In this document: positions 1 to 6,644 of the stretch, piece after piece
How the letters are laid out: every line of letters begins with the position of its first letter
Numbering within the stretch: position 1 is the first letter of the stretch
The notes under the pieces: model-generated
What the model was told of the DNA's origin: nothing
What the model saw: only the letters and a program-made list of their open reading frames with translations
The model's database searches: none
Made by a program: the position numbers and the translations under genes
DNA from: Candidatus Daviesbacteria bacterium
GTDB taxonomy: Bacteria > Patescibacteriota > Microgenomatia > Daviesbacterales > UBA10151
NCBI GenBank assembly: GCA_016186985.1
Contig: JACPKO010000079.1
Coordinates: 1-20,154, forward strand
Direction of reading: 5' to 3'
Length of the DNA: 20,154 nt

Positions 1-374
1 GGAAAAATTAATAAATAAATCACTGCTTTTACAGGGTTTATGTTAAAATTTTTCAAGAGTAAAAGTAGTATATAAATTGATCCTAACAGAGCCAGAAGAT
101 TTATTAATATCCCGGCATAAAAAAAGCTTGCGTTGTTAAAAGGAAAAAAACCCAGCAATATTGGATATAAAGGAAAGAAAGCATATTTGGATTTCTCAGA
201 ATAGCCTGAAATTGAGATATCCAGGAAATGCCTTCCATCCCAATTTGCCAAATCCGCAAAACTTAAGTTGTTAAAATCCCCAAATATTATCCCCCCAAGC
301 AAAACAAAAAATATAAGCATAAAAATCCAGCATAAAAATAATTTAGCGCACAATACAAGTGTCTTATTTTTCAT
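1..374 (-). CDS. PIG-V-like membrane mannosyltransferase, N-terminal part (cut by window edge)
   Basis: An open frame starts at the ATG at 374-372 and stays open to base 1, giving 124 codons with no stop. It begins with a positively charged tip, then a membrane segment at about residues 10-32. After that come WDGRHF (45-50), a conserved tyrosine (Y58) and FFPLYP (66-71), followed by further hydrophobic segments. The WDG..(H/Y)..Y...FFPLYP pattern is the N-terminal signature of the PIG-V/Mannosyl_trans2 family. These are integral membrane enzymes that transfer a sugar from a polyprenyl-phosphate donor; the acidic residue after the tryptophan lies in the outward catalytic loop. The gene follows a GT2 glycosyltransferase on the same strand, so a role in extracytoplasmic glycan or protein mannosylation is inferred. 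Donor and acceptor cannot be told from this fragment. The family call is fairly firm, the exact substrate is not. Confidence 0.72.
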   Translation of the reverse strand, partial: MKNKTLVLCAKLFLCWIFMLIFFVLLGGIIFGDFNNLSFADLANWDGRHFLDISISGYSEKSKYAFFPLYPILLGFFPFNNASFFYAGILINLLALLGSIYILLLLLKNFNINPVKAVIYLLIF

Positions 375-385
375 ATTATGAAGCT

Positions 386-533
386 CCACGGCTATACACC
401 CTCCGATGTAAACATCGGAGCAAAGCCGTGGTGTCTTCTATCACAGCTTCACAGCAAAAGCTGTTCAGCTGATTCCGCCTTCGGCGCAAGAAGCATTCAT
501 CCGCGAGTGGACTCGTGGTTTTCTGCTTTTGCT
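386..533. repeat. Cluster of hairpins between GT2 and PIG-V-like genes
   Basis: The 171-base gap between two same-strand genes is packed with inverted repeats. An outer stem pairs 386-393 (CCACGGCT) with 424-431, and nested within it CTCCGATG (401-408) pairs with CATCGGAG (413-420) around a TAAA loop. A second hairpin spans 445-470 with ACAGC/GCTGT around AAAA. A third, CGCC-TTC-GGCG, lies at 476-486. A fourth, CCGCGAG/CTCGTGG with loop TGGA, lies at 501-518. In an alternative fold, AGCAAAAGC (453-461) pairs with GCTTTTGCT (525-533) and encloses hairpins three and four as a junction. It could be a dispersed palindromic element, an mRNA processing or stability region, or a structured RNA. No T-run follows on either strand, so it is not a standard terminator. 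Confidence 0.6.
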
Positions 534-545
534 ATAAAAAACATT

Positions 546-1541
546 TTAAATCCCCTTGCCTAAAAATCCAAAGAAAGTTAATTTTTTAGGCCGAATATTT
601 TCAAGGATGTACTCAACCGGTACTTTGATATCCGATTGGATTTGTTTTCTTTTTTTCAAAAGGTTAAACAAGTTAAAAAGCACAAACAATTCGGCCTTTA
701 ATGCTTCCTTTAAATATCCAATTCCTGCTAAATAACGGATCGTATTAATGTTTACTAAAATTATTTTGAGCCAATTTAAATCCCTCAAAAAAAGCGCTAT
801 AGGAAAATCCTTAATTATTGTCATGGTCATGTTTCTGTACTGTAAATATTCCGTAAAGGCAGGGTACTTTGAAGAAGTTGCTTTATGCTTATGATAAATT
901 ACAGCCTTTGGTTCAAAAAAGGCTTTATACCCATAAAGTTGTGCACGAAATGAAAAATCAACATCCTCCATATATGCAAAATAATCCGGATCAAAAAACC
1001 CTATACTTTCAAACACTTTCCTTTTGATCAAACACCCACCTCCAGAAACCAAAAAAACGTACTTTCCTTTTTCGAATTCCATTCCGTCTTCTTCCCCATA
1101 TCCTAAATTATTGGCGTGTCCCACAGCGTCTATATAATCGCCTGCCGAATCAATTAATTTCGGTTTATCCAACTGCAATATTTTTGCAGCAATCATTCCT
1201 GCACTTTTATTTTTTTTTGCTGCAGAAACTAAATACTTAATGCAGTTTTTATCAACTTTAGTATCATTATTTATAAGCACCATATAATTACCGGTACAAA
1301 TTTTAATGCCTAGGTTTACAGCTGACGCGAAACCAATATTATTTTTAAGTTCTATTAAATTAACCTGGGCAAAATTTTTTTTAATAAAGTTCTGAGATCC
1401 GTCTACCGATCCGTTATCAATAACTAAAATTTCAAAATCCCTATAGGTTTGTTTGCCAATTGAACTTAAGCATTTTTTTAGCAGATGCTTACCATTCCAA
1501 TTTGGGATAATTATTGACACTTCCGGAAACTTACTTCTCAT
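546..1541 (-). CDS. Family 2 glycosyltransferase (rhamnosyltransferase-like)
   Basis: This is a 331-residue cytoplasmic or membrane-associated sugar transferase with a GT-A fold. Visible landmarks are the nucleotide-binding strand SIIIPNWNG (9-17), VIDNGSVDGS (about 40-49), NNIGFASAVNLG, and the metal-binding region NNDT (91-94). GGGCLIKR, FDPDYFAYMEDVDFS (about 183-197) and the following IYHKHKATSS also match. The MEDVD acceptor/catalytic region and H-x-H-x-x-T are typical of bacterial dTDP-rhamnosyl and related surface-glycan transferases. The last 100 residues are amphipathic to hydrophobic and may sit on the membrane. It lies upstream of the PIG-V-like gene and near a flippase, which fits assembly of a lipid-linked surface glycan. 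A weak extended -10 (TGTTAAACT) lies eight bases before the ATG. The family is clear, but the sugar is not determinable from sequence. Confidence 0.9.
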   Translation of the reverse strand: MRSKFPEVSIIIPNWNGKHLLKKCLSSIGKQTYRDFEILVIDNGSVDGSQNFIKKNFAQVNLIELKNNIGFASAVNLGIKICTGNYMVLINNDTKVDKNCIKYLVSAAKKNKSAGMIAAKILQLDKPKLIDSAGDYIDAVGHANNLGYGEEDGMEFEKGKYVFLVSGGGCLIKRKVFESIGFFDPDYFAYMEDVDFSFRAQLYGYKAFFEPKAVIYHKHKATSSKYPAFTEYLQYRNMTMTIIKDFPIALFLRDLNWLKIILVNINTIRYLAGIGYLKEALKAELFVLFNLFNLLKKRKQIQSDIKVPVEYILENIRPKKLTFFGFLGKGI

Positions 1542-1600
1542 AACTGTAGAGTTTAACAGACATGGCTAAAGTAAAAAATATGGGTTAAAATACCTTAGTC

Positions 1601-2095
1601 ATGACTCCACAAATTCAAAATTGGGTAAAGGCAAGCCGAAAAAAATTCATTAAAAATCCTGGTCGTGTTTTGGAAATCGGCAGTAAGGATATTACCGGCA
1701 ACATCCGTGAGTATTTTAAAGACGCTAAAGTTTATATCGGCACGGATAAGGAACGGGGATTTAATGTTGATCTAATTATCGATGCCCATGATTTACTGAA
1801 AAAATTTAAGGCCGGGGATTTTGATATAGTGTTGTGCTTTGAAATGCTGGAACATGACCGGCAGTTTTGGAAAACAGTTGAAATAATGCAAAAACTCGTT
1901 AAAAAAAAGGGCTATTTAATAATCAGCGCTCCAACATTTGGTTTCCCTCTACACAAACACCCGAAGGATTATTTCAGGTACGGCGAGGATGCGTTTAGGG
2001 AAATTTTATTTGCTGGTTTGAAAATTTTAGAATTATCTGAAGTAAAAGATGATTTTGGAAGTCCAGCGATCTGCTGCATAGGCCAAAAAGTTTAA
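1601..2095 (+). CDS. Class I SAM-dependent methyltransferase (Methyltransf_11-like)
   Basis: This is a 164-residue single-domain enzyme. Motif I is VLEIGSKDITGN (from residue 23), followed by the acidic ribose-binding strand ending IGTDKE. FDIVLCFEMLEH is motif IV, and YLIISAPTFGFPLHKHPKDY is the post-IV strand plus substrate loop. The EMLEH and (S/T)AP...HxHPxDY..R features are usual in type-11 methyltransferases of surface-glycan and lipid loci. The enzyme is shorter than many relatives (about 200-250 residues), so it lacks elaborate substrate-binding additions. It is divergently placed from the GT2 gene, and its stop overlaps the end of the convergent flippase gene by four bases. A TAAAAT at 1586-1591 is a possible -10 but has no convincing -35. 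The fold is clear; the methyl acceptor is unknown, and a sugar or lipid is inferred from context. Confidence 0.8.
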   Translation: MTPQIQNWVKASRKKFIKNPGRVLEIGSKDITGNIREYFKDAKVYIGTDKERGFNVDLIIDAHDLLKKFKAGDFDIVLCFEMLEHDRQFWKTVEIMQKLVKKKGYLIISAPTFGFPLHKHPKDYFRYGEDAFREILFAGLKILELSEVKDDFGSPAICCIGQKV

Positions 2096-3336
2096 AGAAG
2101 CACCTTCTTTTTAATAAATACTAGAAAAGTGACATATGTCATTACTTCGGTTATAACGGTAATCCATGCTGCGGCAATAAAGCCAAATTTCGGGATAAAC
2201 GCTAACATCAATGCTAGATTTATCCCAAAAACAAAAAGATAGATAAGTAATACTTGTTTTAGAAGTTCTTCTCTTGAAAGCAGCAGCTGAGCTAAGGGAA
2301 CATGCATAAAAATAAACGGTATGGCAAATGACAGGATTTGTAAAGCCCTTGCTGAACCGATAAAACTTTCAGGGAAAAACGTCTCTAAAAATAAGGGCAA
2401 AATTGTTAAGTAAACTAAAGTCACAAAAGTGCCTGCTCCCAAGCCGAAAAAAACGCTGTTTCTAAAAAGCATTGAAGTTTTATTAGCGTTGCCTGAATGC
2501 TGCGAAAATAATGGATACAAAACAGTACCAAAAGCTACAGGAACTATTGTAGCTGCTTCTAAAAAGCGGTAAGCCAGGCTATAAATTCCTGTTTCCGCGC
2601 CCGTGCGGGAAAAGGACAAAATAACTGTATCTAACCTAAAAGAGGCAAATCCAATTGCCGACAATATTCCATACGGCAATGATTTTATCAATATAGATCT
2701 GGCTAATTTTAGGTCAAAAGGCTTAAACTCAATTTTAGTTACAAACCCAAGGGAAATTACTATAAAAACGGCATAGAAAATATGGCAAAGCAAAAACGCA
2801 ATTATTGCGCCGTAAACCCCAAAGCCTAAAAATATTAGGACAGCTCCTAAAATATAATTGACCATGTTAAAAAGAAAAAAACTAAGAGCAGAAATAGGAG
2901 CTTTTCTCAAAGCGATTAAAACAGCATCAACGCTTAAGGCGATGGATTGAGGTACAAGTGAGAGGAGTGCAATTGAGGTTAAAGAAAACCGTAAATGGGA
3001 AGGATCGGCTAAAAAGAAAAAAAGCGTCAATCCAAAAAATGAAACGGAAGTCGAAAAAGCCCTAAGAAGAAGAGCTGTTGAAAATAATTTACCTAAATTT
3101 GCCGAGTCCCTTGCTATATCGCGTGTTAAAACCCTGTTGATACCAAGGTCTGCAAATAAAGACATAAGCCCGAAAATAGAAAGAGCTGCAGAATATGTAC
3201 CGAAATCAGACGCCCCGATATTCCCGGCTAAAAATATGGCATAACCGAAAGCGAAAGCTTTAACCAGTAACTGGGAAAGCAAAAGATAAGATGAGTTTTT
3301 AAAGATATACTTATGCACTGAATTAATTATACACAA
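2092..3336 (-). CDS. Wzx/MOP-family polysaccharide flippase
   Basis: This 414-residue, almost wholly hydrophobic protein has roughly 12-14 predicted membrane helices. The N-terminus reads YLLLSQLLVKAFAFGYAIFL, then GASDFGTYSAALS and a small-residue loop with DLGINRVLTRDIAR. This is the characteristic start of the oligosaccharide flippase/polysaccharide-synthesis family (MOP superfamily, Wzx/RfbX). A further match is ETGIYSLAYRFLEAATIVPVA, the usual start of the second half. Such proteins turn lipid-linked oligosaccharides from the inner to the outer leaflet. Neighbouring glycosyltransferases and the methyltransferase support a surface-glycan job. MurJ belongs to the same superfamily, but this sequence looks more like Wzx and is not inside the wall operon. 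The ATG at 3336 is taken as start; a GTG seven codons in is an alternative. Confidence 0.85.
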   Translation of the reverse strand: MCIINSVHKYIFKNSSYLLLSQLLVKAFAFGYAIFLAGNIGASDFGTYSAALSIFGLMSLFADLGINRVLTRDIARDSANLGKLFSTALLLRAFSTSVSFFGLTLFFFLADPSHLRFSLTSIALLSLVPQSIALSVDAVLIALRKAPISALSFFLFNMVNYILGAVLIFLGFGVYGAIIAFLLCHIFYAVFIVISLGFVTKIEFKPFDLKLARSILIKSLPYGILSAIGFASFRLDTVILSFSRTGAETGIYSLAYRFLEAATIVPVAFGTVLYPLFSQHSGNANKTSMLFRNSVFFGLGAGTFVTLVYLTILPLFLETFFPESFIGSARALQILSFAIPFIFMHVPLAQLLLSREELLKQVLLIYLFVFGINLALMLAFIPKFGFIAAAWITVITEVMTYVTFLVFIKKKVLL

Positions 3337-3368
3337 TAATCTGCGTGCGTATTATTCTAAATAAGTCC

Positions 3369-3397
3369 TTGCTCACAACCCGCTGCTCTGAGATAAT
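3369..3397 (+). promoter_or_regulatory. Promoter of lepB, giving a nearly leaderless mRNA
   Basis: TTGCTC (3369-3374) and GATAAT (3392-3397, five of six consensus bases) are separated by exactly 17 bases. The -10 ends eight bases before the lepB ATG at 3406. Transcription would therefore start about two bases before the start codon, leaving no room for a Shine-Dalgarno sequence. The -35 is weak (three of six). Confidence 0.5.
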
Positions 3398-3405
3398 AAC
3401 AGCTT

Positions 3406-4002
3406 ATGGAAGATTATCTAAAATACCAGCCGGAACCCGATAGGAATCAGGTTACCTTCAAAGAGCATGTTATTGATTTCTTCCAAACACTGGTTGTTTT
3501 CGCGGCCATCGGTACCGCGATCTACTGGCTGATAGCCCAGCCCCATAAAGTTTCAGGAAGCTCAATGCACCCTAACTTCAAAGACGGGGACTATATAATT
3601 ACCGATAAACTGACCTATAAATTTGACGAGCCTAAACGGGGCGACATTGTAGTATTCAAAAATCCTAAGGACGAGAGTGTTGATTTTATTAAAAGAATTA
3701 TCGGTGTGCCTGGTGATCATGTAAAAGTCCAGGATGGAAAAATTTATTTAAACGGCGAGATACTTGAGGAGCCTTATTTACCAGGTACCATCACTAACCC
3801 TGGTTCATTTTTAAGCGAAGGGAGTGAGGTTGTTGTTGAGGATGGTCGTTACATTACCATCGGGGACAACCGGTCCGCATCATCCGACTCTAGAGAGTGG
3901 GGTTTTATTACAAGACAGGAAATTATTGGTAAAGTATTTTTCCGATATTGGCCGGCAAATGAAATTGGTTTGTACCCTGCAGCATATTCCTTAGAAAAAT
4001 AA
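3406..4002 (+). CDS. lepB: Signal peptidase I
   Basis: This 198-residue membrane-anchored serine protease cuts signal peptides from exported proteins on the outer face of the membrane. It has a short cytoplasmic N-terminus and a single membrane helix at about residues 25-44. Box B, SGSSMHP, carries the nucleophile Ser53, and the Lys general base is in DFIKRIIGVPGD (Lys96). Box E, GDNRSASSDSREWG (153-166), is intact. The single anchor and short length match the Gram-positive-type (SipS-like) enzymes rather than E. coli LepB. It is transcribed alone on the + strand and converges with parB, whose stop lies 21 bases beyond its own. The promoter just upstream leaves almost no leader. All catalytic parts are present, so an active enzyme is expected. 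Confidence 0.96.
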   Translation: MEDYLKYQPEPDRNQVTFKEHVIDFFQTLVVFAAIGTAIYWLIAQPHKVSGSSMHPNFKDGDYIITDKLTYKFDEPKRGDIVVFKNPKDESVDFIKRIIGVPGDHVKVQDGKIYLNGEILEEPYLPGTITNPGSFLSEGSEVVVEDGRYITIGDNRSASSDSREWGFITRQEIIGKVFFRYWPANEIGLYPAAYSLEK

Positions 4003-4003
4003 T

Positions 4004-4020
4004 CGATTAACGATTAACGA
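4004..4020. repeat. Short tandem heptamer CGATTAA between convergent genes
   Basis: CGATTAA at 4004-4010 is repeated head to tail at 4011-4017, then a degenerate third copy begins with CGA. The repeat fills the 21-base gap between lepB and parB. The 7-base period matches the much larger array upstream of ftsA. Confidence 0.6.
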
Positions 4021-4023
4021 AAT

Positions 4024-4878
4024 CTATCCTGGATAATAATTGGAAATTGCCTGGTAAATTCTCTTTACTTCCTCATTTGTAGCTTCAGGCTGTCCGTCAA
4101 ACCGGATTTCAAGTTTTGCTGTAGTCCCGGTCAAAACATATTTAACTTTTACGCCTTTTCCTGAGAAAGTTTTGGCTAACCTTTCTTTAAGGTCATCTTC
4201 TATCCTGTCAACTTCTTCAGAAACTATGCGCATGGTTAAAGCACTTGACCCTTTTTTAGGACCGATTCCGTGATGCGAGCGGATCTTTCTAACTAGCTCT
4301 TCTGCTCCACGGACCGACAAATTCCGTTTTAACACTTCTTTGTAAGCCTCAATAATCAGGTGGGGATCTTCCAAAGCCGATAAAGCACGGACATGACCTT
4401 CAGTTGTCTGACCAGACATCAGGGCGTCTTTTAATGCATCCGGCAAGGTCAATAATCTTATGGTGTTGGATATATAGGAAGGAGATTTTGATACTCTCTG
4501 AGCTATTTCAGAGTTTGTAAGATTAAACTCGTCCATCAGACGTTTATAGGCCTGAGCGCGCTCAAGAGGATTTAAATCAACCCTCTGGACGTTTTCAACA
4601 ATTGCCATCTCAAGCATTCCCTGGGGGGTAGTTTCCCTGATTATTACCGGAACTTTGGTCAAACCGACTAAACGGGACGCTCTCCAGCGGCGTTCACCGG
4701 CAATAATTTGATAGCCTGCAGGGGTTTTAGCTAAAACCAAAGGCTCTAAAATACCGTGTTCACGGATTGATTCTGCGAGTTCTGCCAGAGATTCAGGTGT
4801 AATTAACCCTCTAGGCTGCAAAGGATTAGCCTGAAGCATGTTTATATCTATCTCAAAAATATTCTCTTGAGGCTCCAT
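4024..4878 (-). CDS. parB: ParB/Spo0J/Noc-family chromosome partition protein
   Basis: This 284-residue DNA-binding CTPase loads at parS sites and organises the origin for segregation. The N-terminal ParB domain shows NPLQPR (18-23), SLAELAESIREHG, and the nucleotide-binding C-motif GERRWRAS (61-68). ENVQR (95-99) is also present. A helix-turn-helix follows at about 120-145 (TNSEIAQRVSKSPSYISNTI), then a linker with RGAEELVRK. The C-terminal dimerisation segment (about 220-284) contains strands of the VKYVLTG / LEIRF type. No ParA lies beside it and no parS-like palindrome was found in the window. It follows rpmA by 23 bases on the same strand and is probably co-transcribed. Its start has no Shine-Dalgarno sequence. 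Function is confident; an alternative Noc-like role cannot be excluded. Confidence 0.93.
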   Translation of the reverse strand: MEPQENIFEIDINMLQANPLQPRGLITPESLAELAESIREHGILEPLVLAKTPAGYQIIAGERRWRASRLVGLTKVPVIIRETTPQGMLEMAIVENVQRVDLNPLERAQAYKRLMDEFNLTNSEIAQRVSKSPSYISNTIRLLTLPDALKDALMSGQTTEGHVRALSALEDPHLIIEAYKEVLKRNLSVRGAEELVRKIRSHHGIGPKKGSSALTMRIVSEEVDRIEDDLKERLAKTFSGKGVKVKYVLTGTTAKLEIRFDGQPEATNEEVKRIYQAISNYYPG

Positions 4879-4901
4879 TGTTAAAAAATTAAACCAAACC
4901 T

Positions 4902-5147
4902 TTATACCACATTAACTGTAAGTTTACCTTTTCTTTGCTTAAAGGCAACCATACCTTCAGAAATTGCGTAAATTGTATAGTCAGAACCATATTTTGTACC
5001 CAATCCAGCCTCATACTTCGTTCCCTTTTGCCTGATAATAATATTTCCGGTTGTTACTTTTTCCCCACCGTATTTTTTGACGCCTAAGCGCTTTGAAATT
5101 GAGTCTTTATTAGTCCTGGTTGTTGATCCTCCGGTTTTATGGGCCAC
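4902..5147 (-). CDS. rpmA: Ribosomal protein bL27
   Basis: This is an 81-residue large-subunit protein. The N-terminal arm MAHKTGGSTTRTNKDS reaches toward the peptidyl-transferase centre, and SKRLGVKKYGGE and GNIIIRQKGTKYEAG are the family signatures. The arm is the same length as in E. coli, and there is no Firmicutes-style cleaved extension. The initiator is GTG, since the sequence at 5147-5145 reads GTG followed by GCC CAT. AAAGGAAGGA at 5170-5161 is one of the few Shine-Dalgarno-like stretches here, though 13 bases from the start is rather far. It sits between rplU and parB in the common rplU-rpmA order. An internal promoter candidate lies in the gap. Confidence 0.97.
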   Translation of the reverse strand: MAHKTGGSTTRTNKDSISKRLGVKKYGGEKVTTGNIIIRQKGTKYEAGLGTKYGSDYTIYAISEGMVAFKQRKGKLTVNVV

Positions 5148-5172
5148 TTTTTAAAAATTATCCTTCCTTTAG

Positions 5173-5201
5173 ATACTATAACTTGTGAAAATATTTGTCA
5201 A
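5173..5201 (-). promoter_or_regulatory. Candidate promoter for rpmA-parB
   Basis: On the minus strand a perfect TTGACA lies at 5201-5196. TAGTAT (5178-5173) follows after 17 bases; alternatively TATAGT (5180-5175) follows after 15. It occupies the rplU-rpmA gap and would allow rpmA and parB to be expressed apart from rplU. The purine-rich AAAGGAAGGA follows directly. Confidence 0.45.
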
Positions 5202-5206
5202 GCTTT

Positions 5207-5512
5207 TCACGTAGACTTTGCAAGTCTGATTTTACTAAACTTAGCTTTGTGCCCGGTAACTTTCCTATGGTTTGCTTTTGGTTTATAAAAAGCAACTCTG
5301 ATTTTTTTACCATTAGCCTCACCCAAAACCTCAAATTTCAGCTTTTCTTTAAGAAAAGGCGCACCCAAACTAATTTTGCTTTTTTCCGAAATTAAAATAA
5401 CTTTATCGCATTCAAGCCCTGAAATTTCCCCAAGATATGGGACTGCTATTTCTTTGCCCGGCTCGACAACCAATTGCTTCCCGGAAATCTGGCATACTGC
5501 ATAGTCAATCAT
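5207..5512 (-). CDS. rplU: Ribosomal protein bL21
   Basis: This 101-residue large-subunit protein binds 23S rRNA near bL20. The start YAVCQISGKQLVV corresponds to the family YAVI.TGGKQY.V. It is followed by the strand DKVILIS, then GAPFL and the basic tail VAFYKPKANHRKVTGHKAKFSKIRL, which contains the conserved K...YR+..GHRQ.+T+ region in modified form. The length is normal. It lies 11 bases after rodA on the same strand and directly before rpmA, the usual pair order. The start has no Shine-Dalgarno sequence. Identification is secure from the two ends of the protein and from synteny with bL27. Confidence 0.94.
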   Translation of the reverse strand: MIDYAVCQISGKQLVVEPGKEIAVPYLGEISGLECDKVILISEKSKISLGAPFLKEKLKFEVLGEANGKKIRVAFYKPKANHRKVTGHKAKFSKIRLAKST

Positions 5513-5523
5513 GACTTCAAATT

Positions 5524-6579
5524 TTAACCGATTGGGTCAAAAACTTCAACATTACGTTTCTTTAAACTGTATTTAGATACAGACGCAACCAACCCTAAAC
5601 TAATTAAAACACTTATGAGAGAACTGCCGCCATATGATAAAAGAGGCAGTGTAATGCCGGTGATTGGCAACATCCCTATGTTCATCCCTATATTAATAAA
5701 AATCTGTACTCCTATCATGCTTAAAACCCCAATGCAAATGAGCTCTCCAAACCTGTCGCGGCTTAAATTAACCACCCGGAAAATAAAAAATAAAATAGCT
5801 GAGTACAAAATCAGAACAATACTTGACCCTACAAACCCCAATTCCTCCGCTATAAAAGCAAAAATAAAATCTGTTCGGAATTCAGGCAAAAATTGAAGCC
5901 GGGATTGAGTCCCCCGTCCTAACCCCCTCCCTAAAACACCTCCCGATCCCACTGCAATAGTTGATTGCATAGAATGAAAACCAATCCCCTGGGGATCTTG
6001 CTCCGGGGAAATAAAACTAACCAGTCTTTCCCGCTGGTAATCATGCATAAAAAACCACGATGCAGGTAAAATACAAAAACCAAGCAATAAAAAAATTAGA
6101 ATTTTTTTGAAAGAAATGTTTGAAGCCATAAGTAACCCGACCCAAATAGAAAATATAGTCAAGGAAGTTCCTAAATCAGGCTGAATGAATATAAGCAAAA
6201 ATACCGGGAGCGTATAAAGTCCGCTTTTTAGAATCGATAGCCAGTTTGCAGTATTTTTACCCCAAAACCATGCAAGAGTTAAAATCATCACCGGCTTTGC
6301 AAATTCGGAAGCCTGAAAGTTAATCGGGCCGAGCGGAATCCATCGCACAGAACCTCTTGTTTCAAACCCGATAATCCAGGTTACCGCCAATAAGATTATA
6401 GCTGTAAAATAAAGTAATTTTACAAGCCCTGCAAGGAAGCGGTAATCAAACCACCTGATAAAAAAATATCCTCCCAACCCAATAAGTGCAAAAAAAAGCT
6501 GCTGGATTGCCAATCCCTGGTCTGAAGAAAAAATAACTGTGATGCCAAGAGCAAGAATAAGTATTATAGGGATAAGCAT
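5524..6579 (-). CDS. rodA: RodA-type SEDS peptidoglycan polymerase
   Basis: This 351-residue membrane glycosyltransferase polymerises lipid II, normally with a class B PBP during elongation. It has about 10 membrane helices. Family signatures include RWIPLGPINFQASEFAKPVM, then FIQPDLGTSL, and the long outer loop GSGGVLGRGLGRGTQSRLQFLPEFRTDFIF with AEELGFVG. GMLPITGITLPLLSYGGSS follows. The conserved FQASE..K and QPDLG are intact; the corresponding Asp is needed for polymerase activity in characterised RodA proteins. A second SEDS gene, in the division cluster (14554-15669), is the better FtsW candidate, which leaves this one as RodA by exclusion and position. It begins 16 bases after the ileS stop, just beyond a palindromic repeat, and leads into rplU. 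No mreB, mreC or cognate PBP2 is in the window. Confidence 0.9.
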   Translation of the reverse strand: MLIPIILILALGITVIFSSDQGLAIQQLFFALIGLGGYFFIRWFDYRFLAGLVKLLYFTAIILLAVTWIIGFETRGSVRWIPLGPINFQASEFAKPVMILTLAWFWGKNTANWLSILKSGLYTLPVFLLIFIQPDLGTSLTIFSIWVGLLMASNISFKKILIFLLLGFCILPASWFFMHDYQRERLVSFISPEQDPQGIGFHSMQSTIAVGSGGVLGRGLGRGTQSRLQFLPEFRTDFIFAFIAEELGFVGSSIVLILYSAILFFIFRVVNLSRDRFGELICIGVLSMIGVQIFINIGMNIGMLPITGITLPLLSYGGSSLISVLISLGLVASVSKYSLKKRNVEVFDPIG

Positions 6580-6589
6580 GGAAAAAATA

Positions 6590-6644
6590 TCAGCTTCAGC
6601 TACTCGCCTCGCTTCGCGGGCGAAGCGGGTCAGCTATCAGCTGA
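6590..6644. repeat. Palindromic element covering the ileS 3' end
   Basis: A perfect stem, CGCTTCGC (6610-6617) and GCGAAGCG (6620-6627), is separated by only GG. It is flanked on each side by two copies of TCAGCT (6590-6601 and 6630-6642). The hexamers and stem together look like one compact dispersed element. The ileS stop codon lies inside it, so the last residues of IleS are repeat-encoded. The minus-strand T-run follows about 24 bases later, too far for a normal terminator. Confidence 0.7.

Noticed and set aside
378..563. 61-codon + strand open frame across the hairpin cluster
   Set aside because: It is made almost entirely of inverted repeats, overlaps the end of the GT2 gene, and its residues show no family resemblance.
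1586..1591. TAAAAT as promoter of the methyltransferase gene
   Set aside because: Position suits a leaderless start, but no -35 or extended -10 supports it.
5181..5201. Imperfect palindrome CTTGTGAAA...TTTGTCAAG as an operator or parS site
   Set aside because: Pairing is interrupted by mismatches and the sequence lacks the parS core (GTTTCACGTGAAAC); no other copy seen.
6580..6630. Intrinsic terminator after ileS
   Set aside because: The GC stem is perfect, but the T-run lies about 24 bases beyond its end rather than directly after it.
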